From: Thalassobellus sediminis
GTDB lineage: Bacteria > Bacteroidota > Bacteroidia > Flavobacteriales > Flavobacteriaceae
Direction: 5' to 3'
DNA length: 64,000 bases
Assembly: GCF_044386045.1 (NCBI RefSeq)
Contig: NZ_JBISCD010000040.1
Location: 2,046,001-2,110,000 of the forward strand
Numbering within the stretch: position 1 is the stretch's first letter; each line of letters starts with the position of its first letter. The translations under genes and the position numbers were made by a program. This document shows positions 34,253 through 43,737 of the stretch, in pieces. The notes beneath the pieces were generated by a model that did no database searches, was not told the DNA's origin, and saw only the letters and a program-made list of their open reading frames with translations.

Positions 34253-35347
34253 ATGAAAGCAGGCATCGTAGGATTACCAAACGTAGGGAAATCAACTTTA
34301 TTTAATTGTTTATCTAACGCAAAAGCACAAAGCGCAAACTTCCCGTTTTGTACAATCGAACCTAATGTTGGTGTGGTAAACGTTCCAGATCCTCGTTTAG
34401 AAAAGCTTGAAGAATTAGTAAACCCAGAACGCGTGCAACCTGCAACTGTAGAAATAGTTGATATTGCTGGCTTAGTTAAAGGAGCAAGTAAAGGTGAAGG
34501 TTTAGGAAATCAGTTTTTAGCAAATATTAGAGAGACTGATGCTATTTTACATGTATTACGTTGTTTTGATAACGATAATATTGTGCATGTTGATGGTAAT
34601 GTAAATCCTATTCGCGATAAGGAAACTATCGATATGGAATTGCAACTTAAAGATTTAGAAACCGTTGAAAAAAAACTAGATAAAGTAAAACGTGCTGCTA
34701 AAACAGGAAATAAAGAAGCTCAAAAAGAAGAAGCGGTTTTGTTAAAACTAAAAGAAGGTTTAGAAGCAGGAATTTCTGTTAGAGCTTTAGAATTTAGTGA
34801 AGAAGATGATATTGATTTTGTAAAACCATCTCAATTAATTACAGATAAGCCTGTGATGTATGTTTGTAATGTAGATGAAGGATCTGCAGTTTCAGGAAAT
34901 GCTTATGTAGATTTAGTTAAAGAAACTGTAAAAGATGAAAATGCAGAGGTATTAGTTTTAGCTGTTGGAACAGAAGCTGATATTAATGAGTTAGACGATT
35001 ATGAAGAACGTCAAATGTTTTTACAAGATATAGGATTAGAGGAAGCTGGGTCAGCTAAATTAATTAGATCTGCTTATAAACTTTTAAATCAGCAAACTTA
35101 TTTTACAGCCGGCGTAAAAGAAGTACGTGCTTGGACTGTAGATATTGGAGCCACAGCACCACAAGCAGCGGGAGTTATTCATACAGATTTTGAAAAAGGT
35201 TTTATTCGTGCCGAAGTTATTGGTTATGATGACTTTGCAAGCTATGGTAGTGAGGCAAAAGTGAAAGAAGCCGGAAAAATGCGTGTAGAAGGTAAAAATT
35301 ATATCGTTAAAGATGGAGATGTAATGCATTTTTTGTTTAATGTGTAA
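34253..35347 (+). CDS. ychF: Redox-regulated ATPase YchF
   Basis: A 364-residue P-loop protein of the Obg-like family that prefers ATP over GTP and binds ribosomes. The P-loop GLPNVGKSTLFN lies at residues 7-18, switch II DIAGLVKGASKGEGLGNQFL near residue 67. The position of the NKxD motif reads CNVDE, as expected for YchF. A coiled-coil insertion (about 120-190) and a C-terminal TGS domain (KEVRAWTVDIGATAPQAAG near 283) complete it. It stands alone with its own promoter box and a long leader. Firm. Confidence 0.96.
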   Translation: MKAGIVGLPNVGKSTLFNCLSNAKAQSANFPFCTIEPNVGVVNVPDPRLEKLEELVNPERVQPATVEIVDIAGLVKGASKGEGLGNQFLANIRETDAILHVLRCFDNDNIVHVDGNVNPIRDKETIDMELQLKDLETVEKKLDKVKRAAKTGNKEAQKEEAVLLKLKEGLEAGISVRALEFSEEDDIDFVKPSQLITDKPVMYVCNVDEGSAVSGNAYVDLVKETVKDENAEVLVLAVGTEADINELDDYEERQMFLQDIGLEEAGSAKLIRSAYKLLNQQTYFTAGVKEVRAWTVDIGATAPQAAGVIHTDFEKGFIRAEVIGYDDFASYGSEAKVKEAGKMRVEGKNYIVKDGDVMHFLFNV

Positions 35348-35363
35348 TTATACTCAGAACTTA

Positions 35364-35395
35364 TTGCTTATTAAGTAAGAAATATTATATATTTG
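35364..35395 (+). promoter_or_regulatory. Promoter of SRPBCC gene
   Basis: TTG (35364-35366), 21 bases, then TATATTTG (35388-35395). The box overlaps a TTG that could be mistaken for a start codon; the ATG follows at 35426. Confidence 0.65.
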
Positions 35396-35425
35396 TATTC
35401 CCCTCTCAATAGAAATATATTAAAA

Positions 35426-35884
35426 ATGCCTACAATTGAAATAAAAACTGAAATACATTCAGACAAGAAAAAGTGTTTTGATTTAGCTAGAAACATTGAT
35501 TTACATCAAGATTCACTAAAGTTTTCTGGAGAAAAAGCTATTGCTGGAAAGACTAAAGGTCTCATAGGTCAAGGAGAATGGGTTTGTTGGGAAGCAAAGC
35601 ATCTTGGCTTTGTACAACATTTAACATCTAAAATTACAGAGTTTGATGAGCCAAATTATTTTGTAGATGAGATGGTTATGGGAGCCTTTAAATCATTTCG
35701 TCATGAGCATCATTTTGAAGAAACAAATGCTGGAACTGAAATGATAGATGTGTTCTATTTTGAATCACCGCTTGGAATTTTAGGTAAAATAGCAAATACT
35801 CTTTTTTTAAAGCGATATATGACAAATCTTTTAAAGACTAGAAATAAATTCTTAAAAGAAAAAGCAGAGTCTTCAGAATCATAA
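35426..35884 (+). CDS. SRPBCC-fold ligand-binding protein
   Basis: A 152-residue protein of the START/Bet v1-like SRPBCC superfamily. It begins with a beta strand (TIEIKTEIHS), has two helices rich in charged residues (KKCFDLARNIDLHQDSL), and a string of strands with EWVCWEAKHLGFVQHLTSKI and a long C-terminal helix. Family members bind lipids or other hydrophobic ligands in a cavity. The start is ATG 35426 and not the TTG 33 bases earlier, because that lies inside the -7 box. Ligand unknown. Confidence 0.82.
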   Translation: MPTIEIKTEIHSDKKKCFDLARNIDLHQDSLKFSGEKAIAGKTKGLIGQGEWVCWEAKHLGFVQHLTSKITEFDEPNYFVDEMVMGAFKSFRHEHHFEETNAGTEMIDVFYFESPLGILGKIANTLFLKRYMTNLLKTRNKFLKEKAESSES

Positions 35885-36032
35885 AAGCAGTTTATACTAA
35901 GTTTGTTGATAAACATTTATTCCAATAATACTTTTCAGTATTCAGGTATTCGTTTATAAAATTATAACCTGAACATCGTAATTCTTCATTTTTGTGAAAA
36001 ATCATTCAGTAACACAAACCTAAATTCGTGCT

Positions 36033-36935
36033 ATGCAAGCAAAAAGAGGTTTTTGGTACGGTATAGCAATAGGTGTTTTAGGAATTGTTCTTTTTTCCTC
36101 AAAAGCAGTTATGGTAAAATTGGCTTATAATTATAAGGTAGACGCCATTAGTATATTATTACTTCGTATGTTGTTTTCTTTTCCGTTTTATGTAGTTATA
36201 GCTTATGTTTATGGTAAAAAGCATAGCGATTTAAAAGCAAAGAAAACGGATTACGCTTGGATTCTATTTTTTGGTTTTGTTGGTTATTATTTAGCAAGTT
36301 ATTTCGATTTTGTAGGACTTATTTATATTAAAGCCAGTTTAGAACGTATAATACTCTTTATATATCCAACAATTGTAATTCTTTTAAATAAGTTCTTTTT
36401 AAAACAACCCATAAATAAAGTTCAGGCAGGAGCTATCGGGTTAACTTATTTAGGAATTATTATAGCGTTTGGAGATGAGGTTGTTATCTCTGGTAAAGAC
36501 AATTATTTAGGTGGTTTTTATATTTTATTAAGTGCAATAACGTATGCTTCATATTTAGTAGGTAGTGGTTGGTTGATTCCAAAATTTGGAGTCATGAAAT
36601 TCACAGCTTATGCTATGCTTGTTTCATGTGTTTGTGTTTTTATTCATTATGGTATTATTAACGAAGTAGATCTGTTTAGCTTTACTTGGCAAGTATATCT
36701 ATTAGGATTTTTAATTGCTGTTTTTGCAACCGTTATTCCTTCTTTTTTAGTGTCAACTTCTATAAAAATGATTAGTTCGTCAAATTTTGCAATTGTAGCC
36801 GGCATTGGTCCAATTTCAACTATTATTTTGGCTGCTATTTTTTTAAATGAAAAACTGACTTTACTACAGTTATTTGGTGCTTTAATAGTTATTATTGGTA
36901 TATTATTCGTTTCTATTAAAAAAAGTAAAGTCTAA
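36033..36935 (+). CDS. EamA-family transporter
   Basis: A 300-residue inner membrane protein with ten hydrophobic segments arranged as two EamA repeats of five. The first repeat starts at WYGIAIGVLGIVLFSSKAVM, the second at GGFYILLSAITYASYLVG near residue 158. The late segment PISTIILAAIFLNEKLTLLQLFG near residue 255 is typical of drug/metabolite transporters of this family. The substrate cannot be inferred. Encoded alone. Confidence 0.88.
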   Translation: MQAKRGFWYGIAIGVLGIVLFSSKAVMVKLAYNYKVDAISILLLRMLFSFPFYVVIAYVYGKKHSDLKAKKTDYAWILFFGFVGYYLASYFDFVGLIYIKASLERIILFIYPTIVILLNKFFLKQPINKVQAGAIGLTYLGIIIAFGDEVVISGKDNYLGGFYILLSAITYASYLVGSGWLIPKFGVMKFTAYAMLVSCVCVFIHYGIINEVDLFSFTWQVYLLGFLIAVFATVIPSFLVSTSIKMISSSNFAIVAGIGPISTIILAAIFLNEKLTLLQLFGALIVIIGILFVSIKKSKV

Positions 36936-37057
36936 GTGTTAAGGTTCTCAACAATAACAATTCTATATTGTTAATTACTTTGTGCAAAGGTTATTTCTTT
37001 TTTTATAAGGTTGTATTATATTAGCAACCAATCACGAATTTTTACGCAACATCTACT

Positions 37058-38908
37058 ATGGCTGAACAATCTAACTATACCGAAGATAATATACGTTCAC
37101 TTGACTGGAAAGAGCATATTCGTATGCGACCAGGAATGTATATTGGTAAGCTAGGTGATGGTTCGTCTCCGGATGATGGAATTTACATTCTTTTAAAAGA
37201 AGTTTTAGATAACTCTATTGATGAGTACGTTATGGGAGCCGGAAAAACCATTGAAATTTCTATTCAAGGTACCAAAGTAACTGTTCGAGATTATGGTCGT
37301 GGTATTCCGCTAGGAAAAGTGGTAGATGTGGTTTCTAAAATGAATACAGGCGGAAAGTACGATTCTAAAGCTTTTAAAAAATCTGTTGGTTTAAATGGAG
37401 TAGGTACAAAAGCCGTAAATGCTTTATCTTCTTTCTTTAGAGTAGAATCTACGCGTGATAGTAAAAGCGCTTCCGCGGAATTTGAGCAAGGAAATTTAAT
37501 CAATCAAGATTTATTAGAAGAAACCTCACGCCGTAAAGGAACGAAAGTGTCTTTTATTCCAGATGAATTAATCTTTAAAAACTATAAGTTTAGAAGTGAG
37601 TACATTGTTAAAATGCTTAAAAACTATGTGTACTTAAATCCTGGTTTAACAATTGTTTTTAATGGCGAAAAGTATTTTAGTGAAAACGGATTAAAAGATT
37701 TATTAAATGAGAAGATTGCAGAATCCGATTTATTATATCCTATAATTCATTTAAAAGGTGATGATATTGAAGTTGCCTTAACACACAGTAAAACACAATA
37801 TAGCGAAGAATATAATAGTTTTGTAAATGGGCAAAATACAACGCAAGGTGGGACACATTTAAATGCTTTTAGAGAAGCCTTTGTAAGAACTATTCGTGAG
37901 TTTTATGGTAAAAACTATGACGCATCAGATATTAGAAAATCTGTTGTAAGTGCCATTGCTATTAAAGTTATGGAACCCGTTTTTGAAAGTCAAACTAAAA
38001 CGAAGTTGGGTTCTACCGATATGGGAGGCGATTTACCTACTGTAAGAACTTATATTAGTGATTTTCTTAAAACCCATTTAGATAATTTTTTACATAAAAA
38101 CACAGATACTGCCGAAAAATTACAACGTAAAATTTTGCAAGCTGAACGAGAGCGTAAAGAATTATCGGGTATCCGTAAGTTAGCTAAAGATCGCGCTAAG
38201 AAAGCAAGTCTTCATAATAAAAAATTAAGAGATTGTAGAGTTCATTTTGGAGATACTAAAAACGAAAGAAATCTAGAAACGACCCTGTTTATCACAGAGG
38301 GAGATTCAGCTTCTGGTAGTATTACAAAATCACGAGATGTAAATACACAAGCGGTTTTTAGTTTAAAAGGGAAACCTTTAAACTGTTATGGCTTAAGCAA
38401 GAAAATTGTTTATGAAAATGAAGAGTTTAATTTGTTGCAAGCTGCTTTAAACATAGAAGAAACTTTAGAAGATTTAAGATATAACAATGTTGTAATTGCT
38501 ACCGATGCCGATGTAGATGGAATGCATATTCGTTTGTTATTAATAACTTTTTTCCTTCAGTTTTTTCCTGAAGTTATAAAAAATGGGCATTTATATATAT
38601 TACAAACACCTTTATTTAGAGTGCGTAATAAAAAAGAAACCATTTATTGTTACACTGAAGATGAACGTAGAAATGCCATTGAAAAATTAAAACCAAAACC
38701 AGAAATAACTCGATTTAAAGGACTTGGTGAAATTTCGCCAGATGAGTTTAAACATTTTATAGGAGACGATATTAGGTTAGACCCTATTATGTTAGATGAT
38801 AACATGTCTATTGAAGATTTATTAGCATTTTATATGGGTAAAAACACACCTACAAGACAAGAATTTATCATTGATAATTTGAAGGTAGAATTAGATATTA
38901 TTGAATAA
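37058..38908 (+). CDS. parE: DNA topoisomerase IV subunit B
   Basis: ATPase subunit of topoisomerase IV, which separates linked daughter chromosomes. The 616-residue length fits. The GHKL ATP site has LKEVLDNSIDEYVMG near residue 46, DYGRGIPLG near residue 78 and GLNGVGTKAVNALS near residue 110. The TOPRIM domain carries FITEGDSASGS near residue 410 and DADVDGMHIR near residue 480. It is followed by a short basic reading frame and then parC, so the topoisomerase genes are linked. In Bacteroidota such genes may be named gyrB-like, but the pairing with the parC-type gene supports topoisomerase IV. Confidence 0.93.
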   Translation: MAEQSNYTEDNIRSLDWKEHIRMRPGMYIGKLGDGSSPDDGIYILLKEVLDNSIDEYVMGAGKTIEISIQGTKVTVRDYGRGIPLGKVVDVVSKMNTGGKYDSKAFKKSVGLNGVGTKAVNALSSFFRVESTRDSKSASAEFEQGNLINQDLLEETSRRKGTKVSFIPDELIFKNYKFRSEYIVKMLKNYVYLNPGLTIVFNGEKYFSENGLKDLLNEKIAESDLLYPIIHLKGDDIEVALTHSKTQYSEEYNSFVNGQNTTQGGTHLNAFREAFVRTIREFYGKNYDASDIRKSVVSAIAIKVMEPVFESQTKTKLGSTDMGGDLPTVRTYISDFLKTHLDNFLHKNTDTAEKLQRKILQAERERKELSGIRKLAKDRAKKASLHNKKLRDCRVHFGDTKNERNLETTLFITEGDSASGSITKSRDVNTQAVFSLKGKPLNCYGLSKKIVYENEEFNLLQAALNIEETLEDLRYNNVVIATDADVDGMHIRLLLITFFLQFFPEVIKNGHLYILQTPLFRVRNKKETIYCYTEDERRNAIEKLKPKPEITRFKGLGEISPDEFKHFIGDDIRLDPIMLDDNMSIEDLLAFYMGKNTPTRQEFIIDNLKVELDIIE

Positions 38909-39007
38909 AAGGTGTTTTTGAAAACGAAATACGTATTTTAAATCGATAAAATTGAGAATTATATAAAATAATAAGTTAAAAATTACCAACATATACTAGT
39001 TTAGTTT

Positions 39008-39015
39008 TAAATTTG
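39008..39015 (+). promoter_or_regulatory. -7 promoter box before small basic ORF
   Basis: TAAATTTG matches TAnnTTTG. It includes the TTG at 39013 that is open in frame with the small ORF, so the ORF start is probably the ATG at 39076. It could drive the small ORF and parC. Confidence 0.5.
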
Positions 39016-39075
39016 CAGTACAAGAAAAGTAAATTTATTAATGGCCTTATAAAAAGGTATATAAAACTAAAAGAT

Positions 39076-39213
39076 ATGTTGTACACAAAAGAAAAAAATA
39101 AAAAAACTAAAAGAGATTATTCTTACTTGCATGCTGCTTTAACAAGTGAAAAATTAAATAAAAGTAAAAAGAAAGGAAGAGTAACTCTTAGCGGGAAACC
39201 CAAAATAAATTGA
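39076..39213 (+). CDS. Small basic ORF between parE and parC
   Basis: Forty-five residues starting MLYTKEKNKKTKRD and ending GRVTLSGKPKIN, with many lysines and a central DYSYLHAALTSEKL. It stands between parE and parC in the same direction, nine bases before the parC ATG. The ATG at 39076 fits a transcript from the -7 box at 39008-39015, whereas the TTG of the longer frame lies within that box. I do not recognise it. It could be a small nucleic-acid-binding protein or merely a chance frame. Confidence 0.45.
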   Translation: MLYTKEKNKKTKRDYSYLHAALTSEKLNKSKKKGRVTLSGKPKIN

Positions 39214-39221
39214 CCTAATTA

Positions 39222-41858
39222 ATGATTGAAGACAGCGACGACTTAATTAACGAACAAGACGAACCTCAAGAAACCATAACCCGTATAACGGGCATGTATA
39301 AAGATTGGTTTTTAGATTATGCATCCTACGTTATTTTAGAACGTGCTGTACCAGCCATTGAAGACGGCTTTAAACCAGTACAGCGTCGTATCATGCACTC
39401 TATGAAAGATTTGGATGATGGACGCTACAATAAAGTTGCCAATATTGTTGGGCATACCATGCAATACCATCCGCACGGAGATGCAAGTATTGCAGATGCC
39501 ATGGTGCAAATTGGTCAAAAAGATTTATTAATAGATACTCAAGGAAACTGGGGAAATATTTTAACAGGCGATCGTGCTGCAGCGTCTCGTTATATTGAAG
39601 CGCGAATTTCTAAATTTGGATTAGATGTAGTTTTTAATCCAAAAATTACCGAATGGCAAGCCAGTTATGATGGTAGAAGAAAAGAACCTGTAAACTTACC
39701 TGTTATGTTTCCTTTGCTTTTAGCACAAGGAGGTGAGGGGATTGCAGTTGGATTATCTACAAAAATACTACCACACAATTTTATAGAACTTATAGATGCT
39801 TCTATTAAGCATTTACAAGGAAAAAGATTTATTATTTTACCCGATTTTCCTACTGCAGGAATAGCCGATTTTTCTAATTATAATGATGGATTACGAGGAG
39901 GAAAAGTACGAGTTCGTGCTAAAATTTCACAATTAGATAAAAACACGTTAGTTATAACCGAAATTCCTTTTGGTACAACCACATCGTCTTTAATAGATTC
40001 TATTTTAAAGGCAAATGATAAAGGGAAAATCAAAGTTAAAAAGATAGAAGACAATACTGCTGCCGAAGTTGAAATATTAGTTCACTTACCATCAGGCTTA
40101 TCACCAGACAAAACTATTGATGCCTTATTTGCATTTACTAGTTGTGAGTCTTCAATTTCTCCATTAGGTTGTGTTATTGAAGATAATAAACCGCTGTTTG
40201 TTGGCGTTACAGAAATGTTACGTCGTAGTACCGATAATACGGTTCAGCTTTTAAAACAAGAATTAGAAATAAAATTAGGTGAATTTGAAGAGCAATGGCA
40301 TTTTGCGTCTTTAGAGCGTATTTTTATTGAAAATAGAATTTACCGAGATATTGAAGAAGAAGAAACATGGGAAGGTGTTATTAGCGCCATTGATAAAGGA
40401 CTTAAACCACATATAAAGCATTTAAAACGAGCCGTAACAGAAGAAGATATTGTACGTTTAACAGAAATTCGTATTAAGCGTATTTCAAAATTTGATATTG
40501 ATAAAGCGCAACAAAAAATTGATGCTTTAGAAGAGCAAATAGCCGAAATTAAACATCATTTAGCAAATTTAATAGATTATGCTATTGCATATTTTACAAG
40601 GCTTAAAAAAGAATACGGAGAAGGAAGAGAACGTAAAACAGAGATAAGAACCTTTGATGATGTTGATGCAACCAAAGTTGTTATAAGAAACACGAAACTT
40701 TATGTAAATAGAGAAGAAGGTTTTATTGGAACGTCTTTACGTCGTGATGAATATGTGGGTGATTGTAGTGATATTGATGATATTATAGTGTTTACTGGCC
40801 AAGGAAAAATGATGGTTACTAAAGTAGATTCTAAAACCTTTATAGGTAAAGATATTATTCATGTTGCGGTATTTAAAAAGAAAGATAAGCGTACTATTTA
40901 TAATATGATTTATCGTGATGGAAGCAAAGGACCATCTTATATAAAACGCTTTGCTGTAACCTCTATTACTCGTGATAGAGAATATGATTTAACGAACGGC
41001 AGTAAAAATTCTAAGGCATTATATTTTTCAGCAAATCCAAATGGAGAAGCAGAAGTTGTTACTGTTTTGTTACGACAAGCTGGTAGTATTAAAAAACTAA
41101 AATGGGATATTGACTTTGCCGACATTTTAATAAAAGGTAGAGTTTCAAAAGGAAATTTGGTTACTAAATATCCTATTAAGCGTATAGAGCTTAAAGAAAA
41201 AGGCGTTTCTACTTTAAAACCACGTAAAATTTGGTTTGATGATGCCGTACAAAGACTAAATGTTGATGGTAGAGGAGAACTCATTGGTGAGTTTAGAGGT
41301 GAAGATAAATTACTTATTATCAATCAGTCAGGAGCATTAAAAACAGTAACACCTGAGGTTACTATGCATTTTGATGATGATATGATTGTTATGGAAAAAT
41401 GGGTGCCTAAAAAACCTATATCTGCGGTTTATTTCAATGGTGAAAAAGAGATCTATTATGTGAAACGCTTTTTAATTGAAAACGAGGGTAGAGAAGAATC
41501 TTTTATATCCGATCATCCTAACTCGCAACTAGAAATAGTATCAACCGATTGGAAACCTATGGCAGAAATTGTTTTTGCTAAAGAACGTGGTAAAGACAGA
41601 AAAGAAAATTTAGAGATTAATTTAGAGGAGTTCATTTCTATAAAAGGTATTAATGCTTTAGGAAATCAATTAACAAAGGATAAAGTAAATCAAATAAATT
41701 TATTAGATCCTATTCCTTTTGAAGCTCCTGAAGAAGTACATGCTGATGATTTAGAAGTAGTAGATGAAACAGAGGTTTCAACAGGAAACTCAAAATCAGA
41801 TGCAAAGTCTAACGACGATAGTGATGATGAAGGTGAAGTACAAATCACTTTGTTTTAA
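39222..41858 (+). CDS. parC: DNA topoisomerase IV subunit A
   Basis: DNA-cleaving subunit that works with ParE. It has 878 residues, long for ParC, with an acidic tail. The quinolone-region motif YHPHGDASIADAMVQI lies near residue 80, the catalytic tyrosine is Tyr124 in AASRYIEAR, and a coiled-coil EEQIAEIKHHLANLI near residue 440 ends the breakage domain. The C-terminal part is a beta-propeller-like DNA-wrapping domain, ending in a run of acidic residues (SNDDSDDEGEVQ). It is downstream of parE and the small basic frame. Identification is firm; gyrase A versus ParC naming rests on the linkage with parE. Confidence 0.93.
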   Translation: MIEDSDDLINEQDEPQETITRITGMYKDWFLDYASYVILERAVPAIEDGFKPVQRRIMHSMKDLDDGRYNKVANIVGHTMQYHPHGDASIADAMVQIGQKDLLIDTQGNWGNILTGDRAAASRYIEARISKFGLDVVFNPKITEWQASYDGRRKEPVNLPVMFPLLLAQGGEGIAVGLSTKILPHNFIELIDASIKHLQGKRFIILPDFPTAGIADFSNYNDGLRGGKVRVRAKISQLDKNTLVITEIPFGTTTSSLIDSILKANDKGKIKVKKIEDNTAAEVEILVHLPSGLSPDKTIDALFAFTSCESSISPLGCVIEDNKPLFVGVTEMLRRSTDNTVQLLKQELEIKLGEFEEQWHFASLERIFIENRIYRDIEEEETWEGVISAIDKGLKPHIKHLKRAVTEEDIVRLTEIRIKRISKFDIDKAQQKIDALEEQIAEIKHHLANLIDYAIAYFTRLKKEYGEGRERKTEIRTFDDVDATKVVIRNTKLYVNREEGFIGTSLRRDEYVGDCSDIDDIIVFTGQGKMMVTKVDSKTFIGKDIIHVAVFKKKDKRTIYNMIYRDGSKGPSYIKRFAVTSITRDREYDLTNGSKNSKALYFSANPNGEAEVVTVLLRQAGSIKKLKWDIDFADILIKGRVSKGNLVTKYPIKRIELKEKGVSTLKPRKIWFDDAVQRLNVDGRGELIGEFRGEDKLLIINQSGALKTVTPEVTMHFDDDMIVMEKWVPKKPISAVYFNGEKEIYYVKRFLIENEGREESFISDHPNSQLEIVSTDWKPMAEIVFAKERGKDRKENLEINLEEFISIKGINALGNQLTKDKVNQINLLDPIPFEAPEEVHADDLEVVDETEVSTGNSKSDAKSNDDSDDEGEVQITLF

Positions 41859-41940
41859 ACTAAATTCTTAAATAAAAGTTGTATTTTATACAAAAAGTAG
41901 CTAAAAAGAAAGGCTTTAAATTAATATTACCTCCCTGAAA

Positions 41941-42558
41941 ATGAAATATAAAAATAGATTATCGGAAGATGAGTGGCTAGATTTGTTAAAAAACGCTATT
42001 AATGAAGGTGTTGCTATTCAGGTAAATCACAGGTTTAAATATAAAAACAGAAGCTTAGGAACTTTTTTAACATCGGCTAAAAGAAAAAATAAAACTGAAT
42101 TAATAAAGAAAATTGAGAGTTTAGGTGTTAATTATAAAATGCATAGTAAGAATCCTGAAGATTACTTAGAAAAATTCACGACACAACTTTCATTAGACAT
42201 AAAGCCTAATAAGCAAGCATATATCACAAGGTTTAATTCTTATGTTTTACCAAAAAAAGATATTTTAAAACAACAAACTATTAAAAAACTTGATAGGGTT
42301 TGGAAAAAAAAGTTTGGGGATATTAGAAAATGGGAAAAACCAGAAACCAATATTGATAGAATTCAGAGATGGAAAGAATTTAGATATGATGAAATTAAAA
42401 ACCCAGACGGAAAATGGTTTGATTATAAATCAAGAATGGGGAAATTGTATGCTTGGGTATACCTTAGAAAAACAGGTAAACATAAAATGAGTTTAATTTC
42501 AGAGCATTTTAATAAAAAGGAACTAGTTGAATTGGAAAAGGAAGGTTTTAAAATCTAA
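41941..42558 (+). CDS. Hypothetical protein, helicase-associated-like motifs
   Basis: A 205-residue basic, lysine-rich protein without signal or membrane segment. Two short stretches resemble each other in style: SLGTFLTSAKRKNK near residue 38 and KMGKLYAWVYLRKTGK near residue 166, both of the pattern LGxWL/V followed by basic residues, as in helicase-associated DNA-binding repeats. The middle has WEKPETNIDRIQRWKEFRYD. This is a weak resemblance. It overlaps the stop of the convergent argE-like gene by four bases. No function can be given. Confidence 0.7.
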   Translation: MKYKNRLSEDEWLDLLKNAINEGVAIQVNHRFKYKNRSLGTFLTSAKRKNKTELIKKIESLGVNYKMHSKNPEDYLEKFTTQLSLDIKPNKQAYITRFNSYVLPKKDILKQQTIKKLDRVWKKKFGDIRKWEKPETNIDRIQRWKEFRYDEIKNPDGKWFDYKSRMGKLYAWVYLRKTGKHKMSLISEHFNKKELVELEKEGFKI

Positions 42559-43715
42559 GAGGATACAGAAAAAAGACTTATAAGATTATTTAATATCTCT
42601 ACATAGTTTGTTAATTGCTCTTTACTAATAAACTCATTTGCTCTATGTGCTTGGTCAATAGATCCAGGACCACAAACAATACTTTGTAAGCCAGCTTCAT
42701 TAAATTGTCCTGCTTCCGATGCGTATGCTACGGTTCCAATATGCGTATTAGCGTTTATTTTCCTCATCAATTTAACAATACCTGCATTCTCGTCGGTTGA
42801 AAAACTAGGTACAGGAGCGTGAATTTCTTCAGTTTCAATTTTAAAATCGGGAAATATAGGTTTTAATTCGTCTGTTCTTTTATCACAATGTGTTTTGAAT
42901 TCATTAATAATTTCTGATAAATTGTCATTAGGAATCACTCTCGCGTCCCAAGAAAAATAAGCTTTATCAGCAATAACGTTTGGAGCAATTCCTCCATGAA
43001 TAATTCCAGTATGTAATGAGGAGTGCGGTGGTATAAAACGATTGTCAATACTGCCGGAATCTACCAATACATTCATTTTATTTTCTAGCCATAAAATTAA
43101 ACGAGCAGCTTCATTAATGGCACTCACTTCTTTTCTAATACCGCTACTATGTCCTGCAGAACCATTTACTTTTGTATTATATAAGCAGATGCCTTTATGC
43201 CCAATAATAGGCTGTAATAATGTAGGTTCGCCTATTATAGCATATTTTGGTGTTTCAGGATAATGATTTAATAAATGCGCAATTAAATCGGGAGCTCCTA
43301 AGCAGCCTATTTCTTCATCATAAGAAAAAGCAAAGTAGATAGGCTTTTTTAAATCGGCTTTAGCTAACCTAGGTAAAACACTTAAACAACAAGCTATAAA
43401 GCCTTTCATATCGCAAGAACCTCTACCGTATAATTTACCATCTCCTTTATCGGTTAAAATAAACGGATCTGTTTCCCAATCTTGTCCTTTTACAGGGACA
43501 ACATCCGTATGTCCAGATAAAATAATACCACCGTTTTTAGACGGCCCAATTCTACAATGTAAGGAAGCTTTGTCACCTTTTTTATTTGGAACTAATGTGC
43601 ATGTTATGCCAAATGATTCTATATATGATTTAATCCAATGAATTATAGATATATTACTTTCTCCACCTAAAACAGGAAAGGAGACAAGTTTTGACAATAT
43701 AGATTCAATAGTCAT
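42555..43715 (-). CDS. argE: Acetylornithine deacetylase, M20 family
   Basis: A 386-residue zinc-dependent M20 enzyme. Metal ligands are in SGHTDVVPVKGQDW near residue 67 and YGRGSCDMKGFIA near residue 95, and the glutamate pair is in SYDEEIGCLGAP near residue 130; the last histidine lies in the C-terminal GSIDQAHRANEF. The length and the CDMKG segment fit ArgE, which removes acetate from N-acetylornithine in arginine synthesis. No other arg gene is near, so a related deacylase role cannot be excluded. It lies 22 bases behind pepT and is probably co-transcribed. Confidence 0.85.
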   Translation of the reverse strand: MTIESILSKLVSFPVLGGESNISIIHWIKSYIESFGITCTLVPNKKGDKASLHCRIGPSKNGGIILSGHTDVVPVKGQDWETDPFILTDKGDGKLYGRGSCDMKGFIACCLSVLPRLAKADLKKPIYFAFSYDEEIGCLGAPDLIAHLLNHYPETPKYAIIGEPTLLQPIIGHKGICLYNTKVNGSAGHSSGIRKEVSAINEAARLILWLENKMNVLVDSGSIDNRFIPPHSSLHTGIIHGGIAPNVIADKAYFSWDARVIPNDNLSEIINEFKTHCDKRTDELKPIFPDFKIETEEIHAPVPSFSTDENAGIVKLMRKINANTHIGTVAYASEAGQFNEAGLQSIVCGPGSIDQAHRANEFISKEQLTNYVEILNNLISLFSVSS

Positions 43716-43737
43716 TAAAGAAGGTGTGCTAATTATT

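Noticed and set aside
35393..35425. TTG start for the SRPBCC protein
   Set aside because: This TTG is part of the -7 box TATATTTG; the added residues look random.
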